Shown piece after piece: positions 25,430 to 33,420 of a DNA stretch of 64,000 nt. The notes under the pieces are model-generated. The model searched no databases and was not told where the DNA came from. It saw nothing but the letters and a program-made list of their open reading frames with translations. Numbering within the stretch: position 1 is the first letter of the stretch; every line of letters starts with the position of its first letter. Position numbers and translations under genes: made by a program. This DNA comes from Hyphomicrobiales bacterium (GTDB taxonomy: Bacteria > Pseudomonadota > Alphaproteobacteria > Rhizobiales > Rhizobiaceae), in assembly GCA_900472485.1 (NCBI GenBank), contig UCII01000001.1, positions 493,986 to 557,985 of the forward strand, read 5' to 3'.

Positions 25430-26227
25430 ATGAGTACGACAACTGAACGGCATGGGGAGGAAGCCCGGCCCGTTCTGACGGCCAAAAACGTGGTGCGGCG
25501 CTTCGGCGGCCTGGTGGCCGTCAACGACGTTTCTTTCCATGTGCGCCGGGGTGAGATCCTCGGCTTGATCGGTCCGAACGGCGCCGGCAAGACGACGATG
25601 TTCGACCTTCTGGCCGGCAGTGTTGCACCAAGCAGCGGCGAGATCGTATTGAATGGGGCTGCTGTTGCAGGCGAGGCAGCCCATCGGCGGATCGCACGCG
25701 GTCTTGGACGCACATTCCAGATCCCGCGGCCTTTTCCCAATCTGACGCTTCTCGATAATGTCATGCTGGCCGGTCAGGATCAGGCTGGCGAGCGCCTGCT
25801 ATCGAATTTCCTGCGGCCATGGAAGGTGGCCGCGCAGGAGAAGGCGGCCCATGCAAAGGCGATGGAGCTGCTCGACCTCGTTCACCTGACGCGTCTGGCA
25901 CATGAACCGGCGCGCGTTCTGTCGGGCGGTCAACGCAAGCTTTTGGAGCTTGCCCGCGTCATGATGGCTGATCCTGCCCTCATCCTGCTCGATGAGCCCG
26001 CCGCCGGCGTCAACGCCACGCTTCTCGAGACGATCATCGACCGTATCCGCGATATCAACCGGCGCGGTGTCACCTTTCTTCTGATTGAACACAATATCGA
26101 TATGGTGACGCGCCTGTGTCACCGCGTGCTTGTGATGGCGAGCGGCCAGCTTCTTTGCGAGGGCACGCCGGAAGAGGTCGCCAGCGATCCGCGCGTCATC
26201 GAGGCCTATCTGGGAGGCGCAGCATGA
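25430..26227 (+). CDS. livG: LIV-type ABC transporter ATPase (LivG-like)
   Basis: 265 residues. Walker A GPNGAGKTT at 48-56, ABC signature LSGGQRK near residue 164, Walker B LILLDEPAAG near residue 183 and the switch histidine in LLIEHNIDMV near 222. First gene of livGFHM, with AGAGGGA before the ATG. It powers import of an amino-acid-like compound captured by the binding protein at 20938. The C-terminus (VIEAYLGG) is typical of LivG. Confidence 0.92.
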   Translation: MSTTTERHGEEARPVLTAKNVVRRFGGLVAVNDVSFHVRRGEILGLIGPNGAGKTTMFDLLAGSVAPSSGEIVLNGAAVAGEAAHRRIARGLGRTFQIPRPFPNLTLLDNVMLAGQDQAGERLLSNFLRPWKVAAQEKAAHAKAMELLDLVHLTRLAHEPARVLSGGQRKLLELARVMMADPALILLDEPAAGVNATLLETIIDRIRDINRRGVTFLLIEHNIDMVTRLCHRVLVMASGQLLCEGTPEEVASDPRVIEAYLGGAA

Positions 26228-26973
26228 GCGAACCGGTCTTGAGTGTTCGCAATCTCGTTGCCGGTTACGAGCCGGGTGTTTCGATTGTGCGCGGTGCTTC
26301 GATTACGGTGGCCGAGAAGGAAATTGTCGTCGTGCTCGGCCCCAATGGTGCCGGCAAATCGAGTTTCATCAAGGCGATTGCCGGTCTGGTTCCGGTTGAA
26401 AGTGGCACGGTCGAGCTGGCCGGCAGGGATATTACGAGTACGCCTGCGCACATCATGGTGCGGCTCGGCCTCGCCTTCGTGCCGCAGACGGAAAACGTTT
26501 TCCCGCTGATGTCCGTCGAGGACAATCTAAAGGTCGCCGGCGGCATTCTGAAGCCGAAGGACGTGCCTGCTCGCATCGAAGAAATGTATGCGACATTTCC
26601 GGATCTTGCCCGCCATCGCCGCATCGCGGCCGGTAATCTTTCCGGAGGGCAGCGGCAGATGCTGGCTGTTGCGCGCGCCCTCATCGTGCATCCGAAGCTT
26701 CTCGTACTCGATGAACCCTCGGCAGGCCTCTCGCCGAAATTCGTCTCGATGGTCTTCGACATGCTGACCGAAATCCGCAAATCCGGCGTCACCATTCTGC
26801 TGGTCGAGCAGAATGCCAAGGCGGCGCTTGCGATTGGCGATCGTGCCTATGTCCTCGTCGAGGGCAAGGACAGGCATGAAGGCGTGGCTTCCGAGCTTTG
26901 GAACGATCCCGTCGTCGCCGAACTCTATCTCGGCCAGCGACCTGAGACTTCGGCAAAGGGGGGTGCGGCATGA
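26224..26973 (+). CDS. livF: LIV-type ABC transporter ATPase (LivF-like)
   Basis: 249 residues. Walker A GPNGAGKS at 39-46, Q-loop region LAFVPQTENVFP near 82, signature NLSGGQRQML near 138, Walker B LLVLDEPSAGLSP near 158 and switch histidine-equivalent region TILLVEQNAKAAL near 190. The C-terminus ends VVAELYLGQ as in LivF. The start at 26224 overlaps the livG stop (ATGA); the longer frame from 26116 is an artefact. Confidence 0.92.
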   Translation: MSEPVLSVRNLVAGYEPGVSIVRGASITVAEKEIVVVLGPNGAGKSSFIKAIAGLVPVESGTVELAGRDITSTPAHIMVRLGLAFVPQTENVFPLMSVEDNLKVAGGILKPKDVPARIEEMYATFPDLARHRRIAAGNLSGGQRQMLAVARALIVHPKLLVLDEPSAGLSPKFVSMVFDMLTEIRKSGVTILLVEQNAKAALAIGDRAYVLVEGKDRHEGVASELWNDPVVAELYLGQRPETSAKGGAA

Positions 26974-27878
26974 ACCTGCAATTCATCGTCGACGGATTGC
27001 TGACGGGCTCGATGATCGGCCTTGGCGCCATCGGCGTGACACTCACCTATTCGATCCTGCGCTTTTCCAATTTCGCCCATGGCGATTTCATGGCGTGGGG
27101 CACCTATGCGACGCTTGCTGTGGTGAGCGCCATCGGCACAATCTTCGGCAAGGTCGCACCCATCGGCCCGCTCTCCTTCGGCTGGCCGCTGATTGTGGCC
27201 GTGATCGTGGCGATGGGCTTTACCGGCCTCCTTGCCCTTGCGCTCGACAAGGTGCTGTTTGCCAAGCTGCGGGCCAAGGGCCAGTCGATCATCGTCGTCA
27301 TGGCGAGCTTCGGTGCTTCCATGGCGCTGCGCAGCCTGCTCGAATTCCTCTTCACGTCGCGTCCGACCTATTTCAGCCGCGCCATCCAGATCGCCATGCC
27401 CGTCGGCTTCGGCATTCGCATCACGCCCGACCAGATCGCCCTTCTGATCGTCACGGCGCTTCTGGTCTTCGGCGTGCATATGCTGATGACGAGGACGCAG
27501 ACGGGCCGCTCCATGCAGGCGCTGAGCCAAAACCCGGCACTTGCCCGCGTCGTCGGCATCGATGTCTCCAAAGTCGTGCGCGTCACATGGTTGATCGGCG
27601 GAGGGCTCGCCTGCGTTGCCGGCGTCATGATCGGCATTCTCGTACAGATCCGTCCGCTGATGGGTTTCGACATGCTGCTGCCGATGTTTGCCGCCGCTAT
27701 TCTCGGCGGTATCGGCAGCGTGCCGGGCGCGGTTCTCGGTGGCCTGATCATCGGCCTTGCCGAAGCGGCCGCAGTTCAGCTTGTCGGCGCGGAGTGGCGT
27801 GCCGCCATCTCGTTCATCATCCTGATGGCGGTGCTGTTCATCCGGCCGATCGGCCTTTTCGGAGTGAGGGAGCGATGA
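26970..27878 (+). CDS. livH: LIV-type ABC transporter permease (LivH-like)
   Basis: 302 residues, about 8 transmembrane segments. Starts NLQFIVDGLLTGSMIGLGAI, with SILRFSNFAHGDFMAWGTY near residue 29, the LivH signature around the first helices, and the coupling region RSMQALSQNPALARVVGIDV near 178. Ends with ISFIILMAVLFIRPIGLFG. Overlaps livF (ATGA). Forms the channel with LivM. Confidence 0.92.
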   Translation: MNLQFIVDGLLTGSMIGLGAIGVTLTYSILRFSNFAHGDFMAWGTYATLAVVSAIGTIFGKVAPIGPLSFGWPLIVAVIVAMGFTGLLALALDKVLFAKLRAKGQSIIVVMASFGASMALRSLLEFLFTSRPTYFSRAIQIAMPVGFGIRITPDQIALLIVTALLVFGVHMLMTRTQTGRSMQALSQNPALARVVGIDVSKVVRVTWLIGGGLACVAGVMIGILVQIRPLMGFDMLLPMFAAAILGGIGSVPGAVLGGLIIGLAEAAAVQLVGAEWRAAISFIILMAVLFIRPIGLFGVRER

Positions 27879-28861
27879 TGGACATTATTGGCTATGCCGC
27901 TTTCTTCCTGACGACCGCGTTGATCTTTTCCTTCATCACGCTCGGCTTGAACCTGCAATGGGGCCTGACCGGTCTCTTCAATGTCGGGCTCGCCGGCTTT
28001 GTAGCGATCGGCGCCTATACCTCGGCCCTGCTGACGACGCCCGATGCGGCCGGGCGGTTCGGCGGGTTCGATATGCCGATCCTTGTCGGTTGGTTGGGCG
28101 CGATGATTGTCGCCGGTCTTGCGGCCGCCGTCATCGGCGTGGCGACGCTCCGGCTGAAATCCGATTATCTGGCGATCACCACATTCGGTGTTTCCGTCGT
28201 CGTCCAGCTTGTGGCATTGAATGCGCAGAAGCTGACCGGCGGCCCCTTTGGTATCGGTTTCATTCCTCGCCCATTTTCCAGCTTTGCCGAAACGCCACTT
28301 CTTTTCAACTTGGCCAATCTCGGCGTGGTGACTGTGGTGGTGCTGATCGTCTATTTCGCGCTCGAGCATCTGGCGAAAAGCCCCTGGGGACGCGTCCTGA
28401 AGGCGTTGCGCGAGGACGAGCGCGCCGCCATTTCTCTCGGGAAGAGCGCTCGCTTCTATCGCGTACAGGCCTTTGCCGTCGGCGGTGCGATCATGGGGTT
28501 GGCCGGTGCCATGCAGGCGCATTTCATCGGCTTCATCGCGCCGGACAACTACCTTCCGATCCTGACCTTTCAGGTCTGGGTCATGCTGATTGTCGGCGGT
28601 TCTGGCAGCAACAAGGGCGCTATCGTCGGCAGCGTTCTGGTCTGGGCGATCTGGGCCGGTTCCGGTGCGCTGACGAGTATCCTCTTTTCGCCCGAACAGC
28701 AGGCTCGTGCGGCATCGCTGCAGATCGTGGCGATCGGCGTCATGCTTTGCATCATCCTGCTGGTGCGACCGGGCGGCCTCTTTGGCGATATCCCGAAGCG
28801 TCGTTCAGCGATCGCGCCGCAATCGAAATCTGTCGCGGACGAGGGTAGCGCCGCGTCTTAG
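27875..28861 (+). CDS. livM: LIV-type ABC transporter permease (LivM-like)
   Basis: 328 residues from the ATG at 27875, which overlaps the livH stop (ATGA); the next codon is also ATG. Many transmembrane helices; NLQWGLTGLFNVGLAGFVAI near residue 28 and GRVLKALREDERAAISLGKS near 175 are LivM-type. The C-terminus ends with a polar tail (RRSAIAPQSKSVADEGSAAS). The very long frame beginning at 26813 is an accidental extension across livH. Confidence 0.92.
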   Translation: MMDIIGYAAFFLTTALIFSFITLGLNLQWGLTGLFNVGLAGFVAIGAYTSALLTTPDAAGRFGGFDMPILVGWLGAMIVAGLAAAVIGVATLRLKSDYLAITTFGVSVVVQLVALNAQKLTGGPFGIGFIPRPFSSFAETPLLFNLANLGVVTVVVLIVYFALEHLAKSPWGRVLKALREDERAAISLGKSARFYRVQAFAVGGAIMGLAGAMQAHFIGFIAPDNYLPILTFQVWVMLIVGGSGSNKGAIVGSVLVWAIWAGSGALTSILFSPEQQARAASLQIVAIGVMLCIILLVRPGGLFGDIPKRRSAIAPQSKSVADEGSAAS

Positions 28862-28933
28862 CAGCGGGCTTTCCCGATCGGATCGGTATTCGATGCTGTG
28901 TGGGGTTTTGCGTTCTGCCGAGGCAGATAAGGA

Positions 28934-28959
28934 CGTACCGGCCGTGGACGACCGGTACG
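28934..28959. terminator. Possible terminator after livM
   Basis: CGTACCGG / CCGGTACG (8 bp) with a 10-base loop, 73 bases after the livM stop and 10 bases beyond the stop of the convergent 28969 gene. No T tract, so factor-independent termination would be weak. Confidence 0.5.
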
Positions 28960-28968
28960 CAGTTCATC

Positions 28969-29352
28969 TCAGGAAGCCAGACGACGCGCAGGCTGAGCGG
29001 AAATAGGCTTGGCGGGAACCCGCAAAGGGCGTTTCGCGGCGACTGGCAACTTACGTGCCGTGCTGGTTTTCGGGGTTCCCAGCCAGCGAAGAATCGCATC
29101 GAAGCCGGGTTGGGCCGCACGTTTCAGTTCCGTGCTCATTTCCTCGTTCATTCCGCAGAGCGAGGCAATTTCCTGGAAGTCGACACGTCCTGCCCGAAGG
29201 GGAGGGCGCGACTGGAAAACGATCAGGCCGATCATGAAGCCTTTGATATTTTCGAAGCTACGCGGCTGAAGCAGCGGCTTGAGCCGCATATCGCAAAAAT
29301 CCGAAATCTTGCGCTGGAAAACGTCAGAGGCAGAGCTTTTCTTTATGGGCAT
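28969..29352 (-). CDS. Hypothetical protein with basic Ala/Pro-rich tail
   Basis: 127 residues; AAGGA 7 bases before the ATG supports it as real. The first 90 residues look folded and mostly helical (SFENIKGFMIGLIVFQSRPP, then RVDFQEIASLCGMNEEMS and GFDAILRWLG); the last 35 are Lys/Arg/Ala/Pro-rich (KRPLRVPAKPISAQPARR). The layout suggests a small nucleic-acid-associated protein or the N-terminal part of something larger, but no family is recognised. Neighbours give no hint. Confidence 0.55.
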   Translation of the reverse strand: MPIKKSSASDVFQRKISDFCDMRLKPLLQPRSFENIKGFMIGLIVFQSRPPLRAGRVDFQEIASLCGMNEEMSTELKRAAQPGFDAILRWLGTPKTSTARKLPVAAKRPLRVPAKPISAQPARRLAS

Positions 29353-29646
29353 TATTCATTCCTTGCAGGCGACATCATCCAAAGGTCGGGGTGTGGCCCG
29401 CTAAAGCACGCAGGTTAACGAAGCGCAAACAACCGACCGATTGGCCGCTTTCAATTCTACGATACGTCGCCATTTGGCAAGTGAAAGATCGATCACGCTT
29501 CGCTCAGCACCGTTTCCGGCACGAGGCGGCGAAAAGAGATCAGAAGTCTTGTCGTCGAGCCATCAAGACCATGAAAAAACTGTAACTTGCCTCCCGTGTC
29601 ATTGAGAGCGACATTTTCCCTGCGCCGGAACTATGAGGTGAAAGAC

Positions 29647-29823
29647 ATGTCAGTCTTGGAAATGCTGGTCAGACGCCGGATGCAGGAAGAATATGCCAAG
29701 GGTACATCGCCCGAGCGCATCACCCGGCTCCTGCAGGAATTCTTAAACGGGGCAGAGGCTTCCCAAGCCGATGCACTGCGTTCGGCAGAGTATGCTGATG
29801 AATTCAAGATTGCAGATAGTTAG
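29647..29823 (+). CDS. Small hypothetical protein
   Basis: 58 residues from the ATG at 29647, which has GAGGTGAAAGA just upstream, a strong ribosome binding site; an in-frame start at 29587 lacks one. The sequence is amphipathic and helical (MLVRRRMQEEYAKG, then ERITRLLQEFLNG) with an acidic end. Proteins of this size and layout are common in Rhizobiaceae; no function known. Confidence 0.6.
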   Translation: MSVLEMLVRRRMQEEYAKGTSPERITRLLQEFLNGAEASQADALRSAEYADEFKIADS

Positions 29824-30254
29824 ACTGTGACCTTCAAGATGAGGCAAGGCGCTGTTTTACAGGAAGTTTTACAACGCTTTGCTCATTTTCTCGGGCTTTC
29901 CGATCTGGCCGCCCGCATCCGCGGGCTTCGTTCAGCAGGCGAATGGCTCCGCGTGTGGCGGAGTCCAGGCTTGCATAGCGCCGATGATCTCGTCCGTTCA
30001 CTCCCTCTCCGCTATTCATTCCGCTCGGATGCGAATTGAGAGACCAGTGGTTTAAAATCCGATTTCCGCGGTTCCCCTGAGGCCCGGCAAAATGCAGGTC
30101 ACGCTCATGGTGCCTGTGACGGCTGCCTTTCCCGACGAATGACGTCCGTTTCCGGTCCTGCCAGAGCGGTTCAGCCTGTCACGGAATATCTGAACCGCTC
30201 CAGCTCTTTGTTTTCAAGCAATTCCAGGCTGAGCCACGCAAGGCCGGAGCGCGA
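29824..30254. other. Gene-poor interval before the L,D-transpeptidase gene
   Basis: About 430 bases. Short overlapping frames at 29827-30039 on both strands have no ribosome binding site and atypical composition. The only recognisable content is a partial copy of the intergenic repeat at 30161-30228. Confidence 0.5.
30161..30228 (-). repeat. Intergenic repeat element, copy 3 (inverted, right half only)
   Basis: Read on the minus strand it matches the second half of copy 2: GGAATTGCTTGAAAACAAAG, then GAGCGGTTCAGA..TTCCGTGA and TGAACCGC. The GAGCGGTTCA / TGAACCGCTC arms form a 10-bp inverted repeat. The left half (AGAGCAATTCC with the GTGCG block) is missing. Confidence 0.7.
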
Positions 30255-31037
30255 TCAGAGCACGACGACCTTCGTTCCCACGCCGACCCGGCCATAGAGA
30301 TCCATGACATCCGGATTTGCCATGCGGATGCAGCCGGACGACACCGCCTTACCGATCGAGTTCGGCTCATTGGTGCCGTGGATGCGGTAGAGGGTGGAAC
30401 CGAGATAGAGTGCTCTCGCTCCGAGGGGATTATTGAGGCCACCTTCCATGTGGTCAGGCAATTCCGGACGGCGAGCGATCATTTCCTTGGGCGGCGTCCA
30501 ATCGGGCCACTCCGCCTTGCGGCTGATCGTCTCGGTTCCCTTCCAGGCGAAGCCTTGCTTGCCGACGCCGATGCCGTATTTGAGGGCAGTTCCGTCGTTG
30601 AGCACGAGATAGAGGCGCTTTTCCTTGGTGGAGATAACGATTGTGCCGGGATCGTAGCCGGAGAAGCGCACAACGCTGCGCGGGATCGGCGACTGCGCCA
30701 GACTGGCCCGCTTGTCATCCTTGAGGCCCGGACTGAATTGGGGAGACACGGCATTCCGATCGATCGAAGCCTGGCGCTGTGGGCGAGGGGGTGGCGGGAA
30801 ATTGCCGTCCTCATCGTCATAGTCGCTGTAAGGGTCACCCCGATAGTAATAGCCATCGTCGAGACGCGGATCGTCGCGATAGCGCGGCGGCACCTGCCGC
30901 GAATAGTGCGGAGCGACATAGCCGCCATCCAGATCGTCGCCGTAATCCGGTAGATATCTCCATTCCTGCGCATGCGCGGCGGCGCTTGCCATCAGTAAAG
31001 CCAGAGCGGGCAAAAGAACAAATTTTTTCGTCTTCAC
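30255..31037 (-). CDS. L,D-transpeptidase (YkuD domain), exported
   Basis: 260 residues from a GTG at 31037, chosen because KTKKFVLLPALALLMASAAA ending HAQ forms a signal peptide directly after it; a longer in-frame reading from 31094 lacks this logic. A Tyr/Asp/Pro-rich linker (about residues 25-95) precedes the YkuD domain, which contains LYRIHGTNEPNSIG near residue 214 and the catalytic SSGCIRM near 235. It makes 3-3 peptidoglycan cross-links or attaches proteins to peptidoglycan in the periplasm. Rhizobia carry many such paralogues. Confidence 0.87.
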   Translation of the reverse strand: MKTKKFVLLPALALLMASAAAHAQEWRYLPDYGDDLDGGYVAPHYSRQVPPRYRDDPRLDDGYYYRGDPYSDYDDEDGNFPPPPRPQRQASIDRNAVSPQFSPGLKDDKRASLAQSPIPRSVVRFSGYDPGTIVISTKEKRLYLVLNDGTALKYGIGVGKQGFAWKGTETISRKAEWPDWTPPKEMIARRPELPDHMEGGLNNPLGARALYLGSTLYRIHGTNEPNSIGKAVSSGCIRMANPDVMDLYGRVGVGTKVVVL

Positions 31038-31247
31038 GTGATAACCATATTTCCCGAAGAATGCATCGGATTGCACCCCGCGTCGACGGGGCATTCATGC
31101 TGCAGACAATTCCGGAAACGGCGGGCGTAATTGTGGCAGCCGCGATTGAAAGTCGTGATTTTCCGACCTGTTTTGGGGTCCTGGCGGAGATGCGCGGACG
31201 GGCGGCCACACGAAGCGTTTCTGTCATCGGCCCGCAAGATCGGATGA

Positions 31248-32150
31248 TTACTTGGCGGATACTGCCAATTTCGACCAAGCGGGATCACTGGAAGGATCCG
31301 ACGACCAGAACTGGATATCCGCGAAGTCAATTGATTGCACGACACCAGGAAGAGTATCCCTATAGATCCCAAAGCGCGGTTGAACGTCGATGAATGGGCG
31401 GCCGTCTTTATGCCGCATACCATGATCGAGAAAGCCGAGACGCCCTGTATAGGAGGGGTCGCAGGCGCGTCCGTTGAGATAGACCTGTATGGCGCTTGCA
31501 CCCTCCTGCAAGCTCGGCTTCAGCATCACATTCACATCATTCCAGTCATCCACATTGAGATGCCAGGGACCGCAGATTATCTTGGATTGACCGGCGTTGC
31601 AGTCGGCGCTTCCCCTCACCTTGGCAACGAAGTTTGCCCCTGTTTCCGATGGTATGGCCTCGATTTTGAACAATGGATTTGCCGCTTGGCAAGCTCCAAG
31701 AGGCTTGGTCTCTTCCGTTGGAATATTTTGTTTCACCTGATGGATGACGGTGCGGTTGCCCAGCCCCCGCCAAGGGGCTTCGAGCCGGAAGGCAAAATGG
31801 TACCACGTCGGCTCATCGAATTTGATAACCTCTTTCTTGATTTGAATCTCTACCCGTTCGGTCGGTGCATCGCCGACACTCTGATCGGGAGCATCGCCGG
31901 GATGCACCGAGATACGCAATATCGGCCGGGAAGGGGATGAGAGATCACAAACGATACGCGATCTCCATGAGCCAGGGTCCAGCCTGCTGCTGATCTTCCA
32001 GAGCTTGGATGGATGTTCGCCGTCGACGGCGCATAGGTCGGCAAAGCTGCCCGACAGAGGGGCCGCTGCTTCCTGTGCCATGGCGTACGATCCGTTCAAA
32101 GCACCCAGGCATGACAAAACGAAGGCAAGCTGTGGCGTTCTCGAGGTCAT
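31248..32150 (-). CDS. Secreted polysaccharide lyase-like protein (heparin-lyase-I-type fold)
   Basis: 300 residues from the ATG at 32150. Signal peptide MTSRTPQLAFVLSCLGALNG ending AMAQ. The mature protein resembles the Polysacc_lyase family (jelly roll): RVEIQIKKEVIKFDEPTWYH near residue 100, VIHQVKQNI near 135, GPWHLNVDDWNDVNVMLKPS near 198 and IYRDTLPG near 272. Such proteins cleave uronic-acid polysaccharides by beta-elimination; substrate not inferable. It follows the truncated sugar operon in the same direction, about 90 bases past the end of the ATPase remnant frame. Confidence 0.72.
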   Translation of the reverse strand: MTSRTPQLAFVLSCLGALNGSYAMAQEAAAPLSGSFADLCAVDGEHPSKLWKISSRLDPGSWRSRIVCDLSSPSRPILRISVHPGDAPDQSVGDAPTERVEIQIKKEVIKFDEPTWYHFAFRLEAPWRGLGNRTVIHQVKQNIPTEETKPLGACQAANPLFKIEAIPSETGANFVAKVRGSADCNAGQSKIICGPWHLNVDDWNDVNVMLKPSLQEGASAIQVYLNGRACDPSYTGRLGFLDHGMRHKDGRPFIDVQPRFGIYRDTLPGVVQSIDFADIQFWSSDPSSDPAWSKLAVSAK

Positions 32151-32237
32151 CGTCGGTCTTTTCCGCAAGACAGGACAGGGTCTGAGAAATAGCGGCTCCA
32201 GCCAGCTTTCTTGACCAACGACATTGGTTGCAAAGCC

Positions 32238-32390
32238 TCAATTCATTTCTATCGGCCGAAAATTGCGGGTCAAGAGTGTTTCGATCGGCAATCTTACGCC
32301 GTTCGCTGCACGGACGGATGGGCGCCAAGATGCCATGCTCGAGAAATCGCCATAGGATCTGCGGGCTTCGCGGAGCTTGAGATCAGCCAT
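32238..32390 (-). pseudogene. Remnant of an ABC sugar-transporter ATPase (MsmK/UgpC type), 5' end only
   Basis: The frame from the ATG at 32390 begins MADLKLREARRSYGD (32346-32390), the standard N-terminus of MsmK/UgpC/MalK-type ATPases. After about 15 codons the match stops: there is no Walker A, and the remaining 35 codons to the stop at 32238 are unrelated. The ATG overlaps the end of the ROK kinase gene, the coupled arrangement expected for a true last operon gene. So the ATPase gene has lost nearly all its length by deletion or replacement. The breakpoint lies near 32340-32346. Confidence 0.65.
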
Positions 32391-33420
32391 TGCTGGCCTC
32401 CTTTTTATCGTCGGGTATGGCCCTATCAGCATTGCCTGTGCCTTTCGGGCTCATCGGCCCGGGATCTGTTTTTCCGTAGCCATCGAAGATGAGGCTGGCC
32501 GCGCCGATCAGGCCGGCATGGCGCCCGAGCTGTGCGGTAACGATCGGCACGTTGCGATAGGCGGGCATGGCGCGCTCGCGAATCGTCGCCACCATTTGAT
32601 CGTGCAGAAGATCGAAGCCATGCGAAATTCCTCCGCCCATGACGAGCATGTCCGGGGAGTAGAGGTGAAGCAGGTTCGTGAAGCCGATCCCCAGCCACCG
32701 CGCCTCGGTAGCCAGCAGCGCGAGTGCATCGGCGTCGCCTGTTCGCGCGGCTTCGACGACATGTCGTCCGGTCACATCGGCGTCGGCGGCAAGCGCGCGC
32801 ATCAGTGATCCGTCTGACGGCCTGGTGCCGGCCGTTGCACGCCTGCCGAGCGCCGTGCCGGAGGCGACGGCCTCGAAGCAGCCGACTGCGCCGCAAAAGC
32901 AACGCTCGCCCTCGCTCGTGATCGTCATGTGGCCGATCTCGGCAGCCAGGCCCCGTCTCCCGTGCAGGATCCGGCCATCGGCAATCACGCCGCCGCCGAT
33001 GCCGGTCGATACCGTGACGAACACCATCGATTCCGCCCCGCGGCCGGCGCCGTAGCGCCATTCGCCGAGCGCTGCCGCATTCGCGTCGTTTTCGAGCCGC
33101 ACGGGCAGCTGAAAATGGTTTTGGAGAATCTCCGCCAGCGGAACCTCGTGCCATCCGACGAGCGTCGGGGCGGCAATGACGACACCGGCGTCCGGATCGA
33201 GCGGGCCGGGCGCGCCGATCCCGATCCCGATCGGCGAAAGACCAGGCGTTTCGGCCAGCACCGTTTCGGCCAGCTGCTCGATCTGGCGGATGACGGCGGC
33301 GGGGCCACCGGCCGCATCCGTCGACAGCGACGAGAATGACAATAGGCATCCCGCATCATCGATAAGCGCGGCGCGAAGCTCCGTTCCACCGAGATCGAAT
33401 GCAAGAGCGACCTTTTTCAC
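32383..33420 (-). CDS. ROK-family sugar kinase
   Basis: 345 residues from a GTG at 33420 that overlaps the epimerase stop (GTGA). N-terminal phosphate loop ALAFDLGGTELRAALID near residue 5; LENDANAAALGEWRYGAG near 108 (catalytic Asp); the ROK zinc site EIGHM near 160 and CFCGAVGCFE near 173. ROK kinases phosphorylate glucose, fructose, allose, N-acetylmannosamine and similar sugars. Directly after an AlsE-like epimerase, an allose-kinase-like role is attractive but unproven. A polar tail of about 25 residues (GTGNADRAIPDDKKEASNG) extends past the kinase fold. Confidence 0.87.
   Translation of the reverse strand: MKKVALAFDLGGTELRAALIDDAGCLLSFSSLSTDAAGGPAAVIRQIEQLAETVLAETPGLSPIGIGIGAPGPLDPDAGVVIAAPTLVGWHEVPLAEILQNHFQLPVRLENDANAAALGEWRYGAGRGAESMVFVTVSTGIGGGVIADGRILHGRRGLAAEIGHMTITSEGERCFCGAVGCFEAVASGTALGRRATAGTRPSDGSLMRALAADADVTGRHVVEAARTGDADALALLATEARWLGIGFTNLLHLYSPDMLVMGGGISHGFDLLHDQMVATIRERAMPAYRNVPIVTAQLGRHAGLIGAASLIFDGYGKTDPGPMSPKGTGNADRAIPDDKKEASNG

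Noticed and set aside
26813..28861. 682-codon reading that fuses livH antiparallel frame and LivM
   Set aside because: The first 350 codons run across livH in the wrong frame. The LivM protein begins at 27875 with an ATGA overlap.
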